Source of the DNA: Mycolicibacterium komanii
Lineage (GTDB): Bacteria; Actinomycetota; Actinomycetes; Mycobacteriales; Mycobacteriaceae
Direction of reading: 5' to 3'
NCBI RefSeq assembly: GCF_001050035.1
Contig: NZ_CVTA01000015.1
Span: forward strand, 8,601 to 72,600
DNA: 64,000 nucleotides
A model generated the notes under the pieces. It was not told the DNA's origin. It searched no databases and saw nothing but the letters and a program-made list of their open reading frames with translations. The position numbers were made by a program, and so were the translations under genes. Below are positions 10,131 through 18,329 of the stretch, piece by piece; position 1 is the stretch's first letter, and the number at the start of each line of letters is the position of its first letter.

Positions 10131-11441
10131 TTGACGGACCGCGATGACGCGTTGCGAAGGGAACTCGGCTGGGCGAGCTCCGAGGAAGCCGCCGACGAGC
10201 CGTCGTCCTCCGAACCAGAGGCCACGCCGGCGCCGCCACCGGGATTCCCGGATCCGGAACCGCCGCGCACCACTTTCCGTGAGCAGCCCACGCGGTTCGG
10301 TCCACCGCCGGACGCCGTGGGCGACACCGGTCCCGTGCCCGTCGCAACCCGTCCCGATCCGCGGATGTGGGGCCACCCCACTCGACAGCAGCCGCCTCCC
10401 CGGGCGCCGCAGCAGCCCGATCACCCGGCACCGGGTCCGTGGGTGGGACGCGGCCCGCAGGCGCCGGGTCCGCAGGTTGTGCCACCGCAACCCGGCTCAT
10501 ATGCCGAGCGCATCAGGCCCGATGAGTTGGTTCCGCCCCGCAAACCGGCGCCGACGCGGGGGTGGCGGTTCGCCCTCTACCGGGCCACGTTCGGATCGGT
10601 GAACCTCGGCCCGGGTCCGGACGAGGTGCGTCAGGCCGAATTGGAGGCCAAGATCCGCGGCGCGCTACGGGGTCACTACAAGATCGGCGTGATGGGCAAG
10701 GGCGGGGTCGGTAAGACGACCGTCTCGGCGAGCCTCGGCTCGGTGTTCGCCGAACTGCGGCAGGACGACCGGGTGGTGGCGATCGACGCGGACACCGCGT
10801 TTGGCAAGCTCGGCAGCCGCGTCGACCCCAGGGCCCAGGGCTCGTACTGGGAGCTGGCGTCCGATCAGCACCTGGAGACCTTCGCCGACGTGCGCAGCCG
10901 CGTCGGCAATAACGCCGCCGGGCTGTTCGTGCTCGCCGGTGAAGGGACCCCCGCGCGCCGCCGTGTACTCGACCCGGCGATCTACCGCGAGGCGACCTCA
11001 CGTCTGGACCGCTACTTCACGATCTCGATCATTGACTGCAGTTCGACGATGGACTCACCCGTCACCCAGGAGGTGCTGCGCGACCTGGACGCGATGGTCG
11101 TGGTGTCCTCACCGTGGGTCGACGGCGCGGCCGCGGCGGGCCAGACGCTGGACTGGTTGGCCGCGCGCGGGTTGACCCGGCTCCTGCAGAGCACCGTCAT
11201 CGTGCTCAACGACTCCGACGGGCACGCCGATAAGCGCACGCGTTCGATTCTGGCGCAACAGTTTTCGGGTCAGGGACAGAGGGTGATCGAGGTGCCGTTC
11301 GACGGGCACCTGCGGCCCGGCGGTGTCATCGACGGAACCGCGCACATGTCGACGAAGACCCGCAACCGGTTCCTGGAGATCGCCGCCGCGTTGGCCGATC
11401 ACTTCCCCACCAGCGACGACCGTAGCCGCGAACGGTACTGA
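10131..11441 (+). CDS. MinD/ParA-like ATPase with proline-rich N terminus (EspI-like)
   Basis: A 436-residue protein with two parts. The N-terminal ~150 residues are rich in Pro, Gly, Glu and Arg. A MinD/ParA-type P-loop ATPase follows, with a deviant Walker [10 protein letters not shown] at 189-197, then VVAIDADTAFGKLG and SIIDCSSTMDSPV. This architecture matches EspI (Rv3876) and other ESX-associated MinD-like proteins, reported to couple ESX-1 activity to ATP level. The TTG start at 10131 was chosen because GGAGGAG at 10118-10124 lies 6 bases upstream; the open frame extends further 5' without such support. It is divergent from the ESX-1 operon and convergent with the HTH gene (3-base gap). 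A role in ESX-1 is inferred. Confidence 0.75.
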   Translation: MTDRDDALRRELGWASSEEAADEPSSSEPEATPAPPPGFPDPEPPRTTFREQPTRFGPPPDAVGDTGPVPVATRPDPRMWGHPTRQQPPPRAPQQPDHPAPGPWVGRGPQAPGPQVVPPQPGSYAERIRPDELVPPRKPAPTRGWRFALYRATFGSVNLGPGPDEVRQAELEAKIRGALRGHYKIGVMGKGGVGKTTVSASLGSVFAELRQDDRVVAIDADTAFGKLGSRVDPRAQGSYWELASDQHLETFADVRSRVGNNAAGLFVLAGEGTPARRRVLDPAIYREATSRLDRYFTISIIDCSSTMDSPVTQEVLRDLDAMVVVSSPWVDGAAAAGQTLDWLAARGLTRLLQSTVIVLNDSDGHADKRTRSILAQQFSGQGQRVIEVPFDGHLRPGGVIDGTAHMSTKTRNRFLEIAAALADHFPTSDDRSRERY

Positions 11442-11444
11442 GGC

Positions 11445-12176
11445 TCAGCCGAGCTCGTCGATCAGCGCGGCGATTGCCTCGGTGGCCGCGGGTGACACCT
11501 GCTCGCCCGCCTCGACGTGCACGATGTCGTCATCGGAAACTCCTGCCGCTTGGGCGGTTTCGGAGATGGTGAGGTTCGCGCGGCGTCGCGCGGCATAGAG
11601 GAGTTGACCCAGCGTCGCGCCGGGGGAGCGCGCCGCGCGCAACATCAGGTCGTCGTAGCGTGACCGCACCGCGCTCAACGCTTTGATCAGCGGCGGAGTC
11701 ACCCGGCTGATCCGCGCCGCCCGCGCCACCACGGCTTCCAACCGGCGAAGGTCGGCGAGGATCTGCGCCGCTTTCCCTGCGAATTCCGGATCCTCCGCAT
11801 CGGGCAACGCAGCGATGGCCGAATCGAACGTCCTCGCGGCGGTGATCACCGCTTCGGCGATCAACGGCACCTCGTCGCTCGCGGGCGTCGTCGCGGTGCG
11901 GTGGTCACCGCCGACGGGTTCTCCCTGCCGAAGCTTGGCGATCGTGCCCGGAGGCCACCGCAGGACCTCCTCGAGCTTTGCTCGCGTGCGCTCCCGCGGC
12001 CAGCTTCTGCCCTTTTCGAAGGCGATCAGGGCGCCGGCGTTGATGATGCCGTCGGCGGCCAGGCTGCGTTGGCTGATGTTGAGTTCCCGGCGTCGCGCGG
12101 CAGCAGCCGCACCGGCCCGCGCCATCCCCGGATCGGGCGCCTCGGACGATCCGTCGGTCGACTCCGGATTGGTCAT
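11445..12176 (-). CDS. Transcriptional regulator with two XRE-like HTH domains
   Basis: A 243-residue protein with an HTH-like segment at each end. The N-terminal one (about residues 20-85: ARRRELNISQRSLAADGIIN, then AFEKGRSWPR) resembles XRE/Cro domains. The C-terminal one (about 188-243: LGQLLYAARRRANLTISETA, then AGVSDDDIVHVEAGEQVS) is a second XRE-like unit. A helical linker of about 100 residues joins them. It is divergent from whiB6 and next to the EspI-like gene, which makes local regulation of ESX-1 or whiB6 plausible but unproven. It differs from EspR in arrangement, since EspR has a single N-terminal HTH and a C-terminal dimerisation domain. No gene symbol can be given. Confidence 0.8.
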   Translation of the reverse strand: MTNPESTDGSSEAPDPGMARAGAAAAARRRELNISQRSLAADGIINAGALIAFEKGRSWPRERTRAKLEEVLRWPPGTIAKLRQGEPVGGDHRTATTPASDEVPLIAEAVITAARTFDSAIAALPDAEDPEFAGKAAQILADLRRLEAVVARAARISRVTPPLIKALSAVRSRYDDLMLRAARSPGATLGQLLYAARRRANLTISETAQAAGVSDDDIVHVEAGEQVSPAATEAIAALIDELG

Positions 12177-12484
12177 GGGGCGGTGAGTCCTCGAGGCGAG
12201 CGGATGAGACGGCGCCGTAATCGTATCCGGTGTTGTGTAGCGCGCTACGGCTTAGGGCGGCGTGGCGCCAGCGGAATCGTGGCGATGCTCCGGTTTTCTG
12301 GCGGCCTTCCGGGACGGTGCTACGTTTTCCTGAACTTGCTCGGCTGGGAAACATGCAGTTCAGGCCCTTTCACGGGCACCCAGGCTCACGCTCTGCAATT
12401 TAACCGTTGCATCGCTACGGTTTATACGCTACGTTTTCGCCATCGCAGCCGACGCGCTGCCTTCGGCACGGAGGAGTTTCGCAA
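12177..12484. promoter_or_regulatory. whiB6 / HTH-regulator divergent control region with CGCTACG repeats
   Basis: This 308-base region carries the promoters of whiB6 (rightward) and the two-HTH regulator (leftward). It contains a perfect 12-bp palindrome GTAGCGCGCTAC at 12237-12248. The element GCTACGTTTTC occurs twice, at 12319-12329 and 12428-12438. CGCTACG occurs at 12413-12419 and 12427-12433. An inverted pair AACCGT (12402-12407) and ACGGTT (12417-12422) has a 9-base spacer. The recurring CGCTAC half-site suggests one regulator binding several times. whiB6 control by PhoP and EspR is known in M. tuberculosis, but whether these motifs are their sites is not shown. Confidence 0.55.
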
Positions 12485-12775
12485 ATGCACACGACTGAAT
12501 CGGATGAGATGCCCGTCGGCGCATGCACCCGGGATCCGGAGAGATGGACGACGTCCGCCGACGAGCAGGCCAAGGCGATCTGCAGGGCGTGCCCTCGCCG
12601 GTGGCTGTGTGCACGGGAAGCCTGCGAGCTACCGCGCGCCGAAGGCCTCTGGGCGGGGATTTACGTGCCCGAGGGTGGACGCGGTCGCACGTTTGCTCTG
12701 AGGCAGCTGAAATCGCTGGCCGAACGCCACGGACAACCGGTCCGCGAACGTCGGTTCTACGCGGAATCCGCGTGA
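12485..12775 (+). CDS. whiB6: Iron-sulfur transcription factor WhiB6
   Basis: A redox-sensitive [4Fe-4S] WhiB regulator that controls ESX-1 genes in mycobacteria. The 96-residue protein has the four cluster cysteines at 14, 33, 36 and 42 (C-X18-C-X2-C-X5-C), the RWTT-x-DEQAK stretch, and the GLWAGIY turn that replaces the G-[VI]-W-G-G motif. A basic C-terminal tail ends FALRQLKSLAERHGQPVRERR, all as in Rv3862c. The ATG at 12485 has GGAGGAG 8 bases upstream; the frame is open further 5', but no better site is there. Placement about 3 kb from espF agrees with its link to ESX-1. Confidence 0.93.
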   Translation: MHTTESDEMPVGACTRDPERWTTSADEQAKAICRACPRRWLCAREACELPRAEGLWAGIYVPEGGRGRTFALRQLKSLAERHGQPVRERRFYAESA

Positions 12776-12967
12776 CCATCCGTCCGCCCGCCGCCGCATC
12801 GGGGGGTCGGCGGCGGGCGGCGCCACCCGCGGAATATCTCGCGGCCGGCTCCGGTTGACTCATTCGACGGTGCCGGGCATGCCCCGGGCCCCAACCACAA
12901 TCGTCGCTTCGAGCGACCACTCGCCGAGAGGCGCAGGCGGCACCGTCCCCCCTTTTCTCTTCCCCGG

Positions 12968-14536
12968 CTACCAGGTGTCGACGAACCGCCGACCTTCACG
13001 CTGCGGCGCGTGCGCCGTGGCGGCGGTCAACGTGTTGATGATGACGTCGCGGGTCTCCGCCGGGTCGATCACGTCGTCGATCTCAAACAGCGCAGCGGCG
13101 TTGAGCGCCTTGGCATTCTCCTGCGCGGCCGCCGTCGCCTGCCGCACCCGTTCCTCGCGCTCGTCGTCGTCGGCGATCGCTTCCAACTCCTTGCGCATCC
13201 CCAACCGAACCGCACCCTCCAGGCCCATCGGCCCCAGGTGCGCACCCGACCACGCCACCGTCAGCGCCGGCTCACGCAGGCTGCCGCCGGTCATCGCCTG
13301 CGCGCCCAATCCGTAGCCGCGGCGCAGGATCACCGCGATCAACGGCACCTCCAGCGACGCCCCCGCGACCAGCATCCGCGACGCCCGCCGCACCAGCGCT
13401 TCGGACTCGGCCGCCGGCCCCACCATGTAGCCCGGGCAGTCGACCAGTGACAGCACCGGCAGCCCAAATGCGTCGCACAGCTGCAGGAAGCGTGCCGCCT
13501 TGTCGGCGGCGGCGGCGGTGATCGCACCCGCCATCACCATCGTGTTGTTCGCGATGACGCCGACCGGACGGCCGTCGATGCGGGCCAACGCCGTCACCAT
13601 CTCCGGAGCGAACTTGGTCCGCAGGAACGTCACCGATTCCGCGTCGGCTAGTGTCTCGATGATCGGAGCGACCTGATACGCCCGGCGGGCACGCTCGGGA
13701 ACGATTGTGCGCAAACGGGTTTGGTCGGCAACCGGTCCCGGTTCGGCCCGGCCCTGGAAATAGCCGAGCAGCCGCTTCGTCACCGCGACCGCCTCGGCCT
13801 CGTCGGCGACAACCACGTCGACCACCCCGTTGGGCGCCTGCATGCTGATCGGGCCCACCTCGTCCGGTGGCACGTCGCCGAGCCCGCCGCCCGCGATCAT
13901 CGCGGGTCCGCCCATGCCGATCGACGTGTTCTCGGTCGCCACGATCAGGTCCGCGCACCCGGCGATGACGGCGTTGCCCGCGAAGCAGCGGCCGTGCACG
14001 ACCGCGATCCTCGGCACCACGCCCGACAGCGCCGCGCACAGCTTGAACGCACGGGCGTCGAGGGCCGAGACCGACGGGATGTCGGTGTCGCCCGGCCGCC
14101 CGCCGCCGCCCTCGGCGAAGAACACGGTCGGCAGCCGGAGCCGCTCGATCAGCTCGAACAGCCGGTCCTTCTTGCGGTGGCCGAGCGCACCCTGCGTCCC
14201 GGCGAGCACCGTGTAGTCGTAGGACAGCACCGCACACGCGCTGCGCTCGTCGCCGAAGAGGTCGCCGTTGATGCGTCCCGTGCCGGCGACCAGACCGTCG
14301 GCAGGGGTGCGGGCGATCAGGTCGTCGAGGTCGCGGCGGTGCCGCTGCGCCGCGATCGCGAAGCGCCCGTACTCGATGAACGAACCTTCGTCGACCAGGT
14401 CGGCGATGTTCTCCCGTGCGGTCCTGGCGTTGGCCGCATGTCGCCTGGCCACGGCGTCCGGTCGGGCCGCGTCCTCGGTGAGTTCGCGGCGTCGTAGGAG
14501 TTCGGCGTGGTCGTCGCGCAGCGACTCGTCAGTCAC
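12968..14536 (-). CDS. Acyl-CoA carboxylase carboxyltransferase (beta) subunit
   Basis: A 522-residue protein of the crotonase-fold carboxyltransferase family (AccD/PccB/MccB type), which moves CO2 from carboxybiotin to an acyl-CoA. Diagnostic stretches are the N-domain ARENIADLVDEGSFIEYG, the VVHGRCFAGNAVIAGCADLI oxyanion-hole region, MGGPAMIAGGGLG, and the C-domain IANNTMVMAGAI, SLVDCPGYMVGP and GYGLGAQAMTGG. Length is usual for the family. No biotin carboxylase or biotin-carrier gene lies nearby, so the alpha partner must be encoded elsewhere. The acyl substrate cannot be told from the sequence. Confidence 0.88.
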   Translation of the reverse strand: MTDESLRDDHAELLRRRELTEDAARPDAVARRHAANARTARENIADLVDEGSFIEYGRFAIAAQRHRRDLDDLIARTPADGLVAGTGRINGDLFGDERSACAVLSYDYTVLAGTQGALGHRKKDRLFELIERLRLPTVFFAEGGGGRPGDTDIPSVSALDARAFKLCAALSGVVPRIAVVHGRCFAGNAVIAGCADLIVATENTSIGMGGPAMIAGGGLGDVPPDEVGPISMQAPNGVVDVVVADEAEAVAVTKRLLGYFQGRAEPGPVADQTRLRTIVPERARRAYQVAPIIETLADAESVTFLRTKFAPEMVTALARIDGRPVGVIANNTMVMAGAITAAAADKAARFLQLCDAFGLPVLSLVDCPGYMVGPAAESEALVRRASRMLVAGASLEVPLIAVILRRGYGLGAQAMTGGSLREPALTVAWSGAHLGPMGLEGAVRLGMRKELEAIADDDEREERVRQATAAAQENAKALNAAALFEIDDVIDPAETRDVIINTLTAATAHAPQREGRRFVDTW

Positions 14537-14571
14537 GGCGTCCGATGCTAATCAGGCGACGGCGGCGCGAG

Positions 14572-14580
14572 TTATCCACA
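14572..14580 (+). promoter_or_regulatory. Perfect DnaA-box match outside oriC
   Basis: TTATCCACA, the classical DnaA 9-mer, lies between the divergent carboxyltransferase and EVE-domain genes, roughly 33 kb from oriC. It is a single isolated copy; binding is not shown and chance occurrence is possible. Confidence 0.4.
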
Positions 14581-14632
14581 GGCACTTCCCGCAGGATCCC
14601 GAACTGTCGGCCGCCGCGCTTAGCGTGCGGAC

Positions 14633-15052
14633 ATGACGAACTGGATCAACACAGTCAGCCGCGATCACGTCGAACTCGGCGTACGCGGCCGCTTCACTCA
14701 GGCCAACCACGGCAAGCCGCACATGCTCCGCAGGATGGCGCGCGGCGATTGGCTCGTCTTCTATTCACCGCGCACCGTCTATCCCGACGGGCCGCCGCTG
14801 CAGGCGTTCACCGCGATCGGGCGGGTCGCCGACGATGAGCCCTACCTCGACCCTGCCGCCCCGGACGAGGAGCGGTGGCGGCGCAACGTCGACTTCCTCG
14901 ACGCGCACGAAGCGCCGATCCGCCCGCTTCTCGAGCACCTCGATTTCATCGAGGACAAGGCGCGGTGGGGCTACAAGTTCCGCTTCGGGGTGTTCAAGAT
15001 CGGCGACGACGATTTGGAGGTGATCCGTTCGGCGATGACGAGTCCGGGATAG
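14633..15052 (+). CDS. EVE domain-containing protein (UPF0310 family)
   Basis: A 139-residue EVE-domain protein, a PUA/YTH-related fold proposed to read modified bases in nucleic acids. The whole protein is one domain: MTNWINTVSRDHVELGV at the start, then HGKPHMLRRMARGDWLVFYS, the AFTAIGRV strand, and KARWGYKFRFGVFKI near the end, all characteristic of the UPF0310 group. It starts at an ATG in a short gap after the divergent carboxyltransferase gene. No restriction or modification gene is visible nearby, so a defence role is not supported by context. The precise ligand is unknown. Confidence 0.85.
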   Translation: MTNWINTVSRDHVELGVRGRFTQANHGKPHMLRRMARGDWLVFYSPRTVYPDGPPLQAFTAIGRVADDEPYLDPAAPDEERWRRNVDFLDAHEAPIRPLLEHLDFIEDKARWGYKFRFGVFKIGDDDLEVIRSAMTSPG

Positions 15053-15067
15053 ACCTACTGTGAGTTG

Positions 15068-16033
15068 GTGAGCAACACCGATCCGACTCCGGCCGAAGTC
15101 GCCTGCGCGGCAGTCCCGTTCGCGGGTGTCCTGCATCCTCGGGAGGTTCCGTTGGGCGGGCCGAGGGCGATCCGGGTGCGGCGGACGCTCCCGCAGCGTG
15201 AGCGGTCGCTGATCGGGGCGTGGTGCTTCGCCGACCACTACGGTCCGCACGACGTGCGGGGCGGCACGGGTATGGACGTGCCGCCCCATCCGCACACCGG
15301 GCTGCAGACCGTCAGCTGGTTGTTCAGCGGCGAGGTCGAGCATCGCGACAGCGGCGGTGTGCACGCGATGGTGCGCCCCGGCGAGCTCAACCTGATGACG
15401 GCCGGCGCGGGCATCTGCCACTCGGAGGTGTCGACCGGCGCGACCGCGATCCTGCACGGCGTGCAGCTATGGGTGGCACTGCCCGACGAGGCGCGCGACA
15501 CCGCGCGCGACTTCGAGCATTACGTGCCGGCGCCGCGGGCGCTCGATGGTGCGACGCTGCGGGTGTTCATCGGCGAACTCGAGGGCGAGCGGTCACCGGT
15601 GCACACGTTCACGCCGCTGCTCGGCGCGCAGGTCGACCTCGAGCCGGGAGCGGAGCTGACGCTGGAGGTGAACGCGGACTTCGAACACGGGGTGCTGCTC
15701 GACCATGGCGACGTCGCGGTCGGCGACACGGCGCTCGACGTCGCCGATCTGGCGTTCTCGGCCGCCGGTGCCGACCGGCTGCACCTGGCCAACCGCGGCG
15801 GCGAGCCCGCCCGGCTGGTGCTTCTCGGTGGGCCGCCGTTCCCCGAGGAACTGGTCATGTGGTGGAACTTCGTCGGCCGCAGCCATGACGACATCGCGGC
15901 CTACCGCAGGCAGTGGGAGGAGGACGACGACCGCTTCGGCGCCGTGCAGGGATACCGCGGCGCGGTGACGCGGCTGCCCGCTCCCCCGCTGCCGAATGCG
16001 ACCTTGCGTCCGCGACGCAATCCGCGGGTATAG
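15068..16033 (+). CDS. Pirin family protein
   Basis: A 321-residue bicupin of the pirin family. The N-terminal cupin holds the metal-binding set: HPHTGLQTVSWLFSGEVEHRD supplies histidines, and the ICHSE segment supplies His and Glu. The C-terminal cupin ends with the MWWNFVGRS motif typical of pirins. Related proteins bind Fe and act as quercetinase-like dioxygenases or transcription cofactors; the role here is unknown. TTG (15065) and GTG (15068) are adjacent possible starts; GTG is chosen as the more usual codon. It is followed by a GNAT gene 7 bases downstream, probably in one transcript. Confidence 0.87.
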   Translation: MSNTDPTPAEVACAAVPFAGVLHPREVPLGGPRAIRVRRTLPQRERSLIGAWCFADHYGPHDVRGGTGMDVPPHPHTGLQTVSWLFSGEVEHRDSGGVHAMVRPGELNLMTAGAGICHSEVSTGATAILHGVQLWVALPDEARDTARDFEHYVPAPRALDGATLRVFIGELEGERSPVHTFTPLLGAQVDLEPGAELTLEVNADFEHGVLLDHGDVAVGDTALDVADLAFSAAGADRLHLANRGGEPARLVLLGGPPFPEELVMWWNFVGRSHDDIAAYRRQWEEDDDRFGAVQGYRGAVTRLPAPPLPNATLRPRRNPRV

Positions 16034-16040
16034 AGGAGCC

Positions 16041-16373
16041 ATGACGACCGACAAAACCGGCGCACCCACCGAGGTCACCGCTGAAGCCGACCGCTACACC
16101 ATCGCCGTCGAGGGAAAGAACGTCGGACATGCCGAGTTCGCCGACCGCGACGGTCAGCGAGTCTTCACCCACACCGAGGTGGACAGCGACTTCGAGGGCC
16201 GCGGCCTGGCGACGATCCTGATCGGCGAGGCGCTGAAGAAGACCCGCGACGCCGGGCTGCGCATCGTGCCCGTCTGCGAGATGGTGGCGTCCTACGTCAA
16301 GAAGCACGACGAGTACAACGACGTCGTCGATCCGGTGTCGGACGACGTCGAGCAGTGGCTGGCTAATCGTTAG
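16041..16373 (+). CDS. GNAT-family N-acetyltransferase (small, Acetyltransf_CG type)
   Basis: A 110-residue minimal GNAT protein. VFTHTEVDSDFEGRGLATIL carries the acetyl-CoA pyrophosphate-binding motif (R-G-x-G/A type: EGRGLA). The C-terminal IVPVCEMVASYVKKHDEYND carries the conserved Cys-aromatic-Tyr pattern of the YidJ/YjdJ-like subgroup (PF14542). The ATG at 16041 follows GAGGAG with short spacing; the longer open frame overlapping pirin lacks support. The substrate is unknown; this subgroup is often described as a predicted acetyltransferase without a known target. Confidence 0.83.
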   Translation: MTTDKTGAPTEVTAEADRYTIAVEGKNVGHAEFADRDGQRVFTHTEVDSDFEGRGLATILIGEALKKTRDAGLRIVPVCEMVASYVKKHDEYNDVVDPVSDDVEQWLANR

Positions 16374-16400
16374 TCCAGCTAGCCCGCTATCGTCTTCGCG

Positions 16401-17204
16401 ATGGTGGCCGCGTTCTTCACCCCCGATGGCGATGCCTTCGTGCCCTCGCCGATGGCGCGCGGCCCGTGGGGTCAGACGATCAGCGGCAACTACGCCGGCG
16501 GTCTGCTCGGTCACGCCATCGAACGCGACGCCGGCGACCCGGACTTTCAGCCCACCCGCCTGACCGTCGACCTGTTCCGCCCCGCCGCCCTGGCCGCGGT
16601 CCGCGTCGAAACATCCGTCGTCCGCCAGGGCCGCCGCCTCAAGCTCGTCGATGCGCTGATGACGCAGGGCGACACGACCGTCGCGCGCGCGACCGCGCTG
16701 TTCCTGCGGCGCGGCGACCAACCCGCCGACGAGATCTGGACGTCGCCGGTCACCATGCCGCCGCTACCGCCGACGCCCGATCCGATCCCCCGCGAACTCT
16801 CGACGCTGGTGTGGACCTACGGCCGGGACGGCCGCGAACCCGGACCCGGCGAGGGTTTGATGAACTGGCAACACACGGGGCCGAAACACCTGTGGGTCCG
16901 CGACTTTCGGCCACTCGTCGACGGCGTCGAGCTCACCCCGTTCACCCGCGCCGCGATGGCCGGCGACATGGTGAGCTCGTTAACGCACTTCGGCCCGAGC
17001 GGTCTGCAGTGGATCAACGCCGACTACACCCTGTCGCTGTCGCGCCTGCCGAAGGGCGCCTACCTCGGGCTCGCCGCGCTCACCCACTTCAGCGACGCGG
17101 GAGTGGCGACCGGCACCGCGACGATCGTCGACGAGTACGGGCCCATCGGCAGCGGCGTCGCCAACGCCCTGGCGAACCCGGGATTCACCCCGCCCCGCAT
17201 GTAA
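16401..17204 (+). CDS. Acyl-CoA thioesterase-like hotdog protein
   Basis: A 267-residue protein of the double-hotdog thioesterase group (TesB-like/thioesterase superfamily). The N-terminal half has GPWGQTISGNYAGGLLGHAI, and RLTVDLFRPAALAAVRVETSVVR is the typical hotdog strand with the V-x-F-x-R pattern. The C-terminal half has DMVSSLTHFGPSGLQWINADYT, the second hotdog with the Asp-containing helix, and GVATGTATIVDEYGPIGSG. It is expected to hydrolyse an acyl-CoA; chain length is not predictable. It is the last gene of the rightward group from the EVE gene and ends before a strong terminator. Confidence 0.78.
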   Translation: MVAAFFTPDGDAFVPSPMARGPWGQTISGNYAGGLLGHAIERDAGDPDFQPTRLTVDLFRPAALAAVRVETSVVRQGRRLKLVDALMTQGDTTVARATALFLRRGDQPADEIWTSPVTMPPLPPTPDPIPRELSTLVWTYGRDGREPGPGEGLMNWQHTGPKHLWVRDFRPLVDGVELTPFTRAAMAGDMVSSLTHFGPSGLQWINADYTLSLSRLPKGAYLGLAALTHFSDAGVATGTATIVDEYGPIGSGVANALANPGFTPPRM

Positions 17205-17326
17205 ACGCGAACCGCCTGCCTCGCACCGGATTCTTCGTTCATTTCTGCGTCAGGGTCGCGATCGTCGATGATCCACAGCCCTGCCGCAGAACTCGGCGAA
17301 CCCGAAAACCCCTGCGACACAAGAAA

Positions 17327-17350
17327 CACCCCGCGGTTTCCCGCGGGGTG
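17327..17350. terminator. Bidirectional intrinsic-type terminator hairpin
   Basis: CACCCCGCGG (17327-17336) and CCGCGGGGTG (17341-17350) form a perfect 10-bp GC-rich stem with a TTTC loop between the convergent thioesterase gene and the ferritin-like gene. There is no long U tract, which is usual for mycobacterial terminators. It can serve both strands. Confidence 0.75.
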
Positions 17351-17375
17351 CTTCGTGCCATCCATGTGGTCTAAA

Positions 17376-18329
17376 TCAGCTGATGCCGACGACCTCCTGG
17401 GCGATATCGGCCAGGCGCGTCTGCGCTGCCGACACCAACCGCTGGCGGTTCTTGTGCATCTCCTCGTAGGCGATGATCGTGCGGATATCCGACGGATCGT
17501 CGAGCTCCTTCACCGCGGCGACCGCGTCGCTGAGGTTCAGATCCTCGTATCCGGCGATCGGCAGCTCGTCGGCGTCGACGACACCGCCCTCGGCACGCGC
17601 CTTGTGCAGCGCGTCGGCCGCGTCGCCGGCGCCCTCACGGCGGACAACCTTCTCGGCGCTGCGCAGCGCGCCGTCGCGCGACGCACCGAGCGCCTTGAAC
17701 GTGATCTCGCTGGCGCGCTGGGCCCGCTCGCGCAGGTCGTCGACGGCCGGTCCGGCCGACCGCAGCAGCTCTGCGAGCCGCTCGACCGACTGCGCCGACC
17801 ACTGACCCGGCAGGTTGACCAGCTTCACCGCGGTACCCGCGGCGGCCTGCAGCGGGGTGCGCTGCAGCGCGGCCGGGCCGCCGAGCGCGTCCTCGGCCAG
17901 AACCGTGGTCAGCCAGTTCACCGTCGCCGAGTGCGCGGTGATCAGGCGATCGGCGAGCTCCTGGACGTCGGGCTTCTTCTCCGCAACCGCGAGCGCCTTG
18001 ATGTAGCGGGCACGGTCGAGCAGCTGATCCTCGAGCGCGAGGTCGCCCAGCAGCGCCTCGTCGAAGGGCTGCGCCTGCTCGGTCAGCGCCTTCACCGCGG
18101 CGGCGGCGCGGCCCAGGAACGGGCCGATGGTGTCGGGGAATCCGCCGAGGTCGCGGATAGCCTTCTCGATCGCCTCGGCGCGGATGCGGCCGTTCTCCGC
18201 GTTCTGAGTCAGCTCGCGACGGACCGCCTCGGTACGCGCCTGCGTGATCCGGGTCTCGGCGACCTGAATCTCGGTGTGCGTGAGGTCGAGAATCGTGCGC
18301 AACTGGGTCAGCAAAGTGGTGGTACTCAT
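17376..18329 (-). CDS. Ferritin-like / helical-bundle conserved hypothetical protein
   Basis: A 317-residue, almost wholly alpha-helical protein rich in Ala, Glu, Arg and Leu, without a signal peptide or membrane segment. Helices such as TQLRTILDLTHTEIQVAETR and DIRTIIAYEEMHKNRQRLVS (with a YEExHxxR stretch) are compatible with a ferritin-like four-helix bundle. The usual pair of ExxH iron motifs is not clearly present, so iron binding is uncertain. It is a monocistronic-looking leftward gene ending at the 17327-17350 terminator. The function is not known; the fold call is a judgement from sequence pattern. Confidence 0.55.
   Translation of the reverse strand: MSTTTLLTQLRTILDLTHTEIQVAETRITQARTEAVRRELTQNAENGRIRAEAIEKAIRDLGGFPDTIGPFLGRAAAAVKALTEQAQPFDEALLGDLALEDQLLDRARYIKALAVAEKKPDVQELADRLITAHSATVNWLTTVLAEDALGGPAALQRTPLQAAAGTAVKLVNLPGQWSAQSVERLAELLRSAGPAVDDLRERAQRASEITFKALGASRDGALRSAEKVVRREGAGDAADALHKARAEGGVVDADELPIAGYEDLNLSDAVAAVKELDDPSDIRTIIAYEEMHKNRQRLVSAAQTRLADIAQEVVGIS

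Noticed and set aside
9874..10134. 86-codon frame in the ESX-1 divergent region as a small gene
   Set aside because: No ribosome site of note, no family resemblance, and it would overlap the promoter and start of the EspI-like gene.
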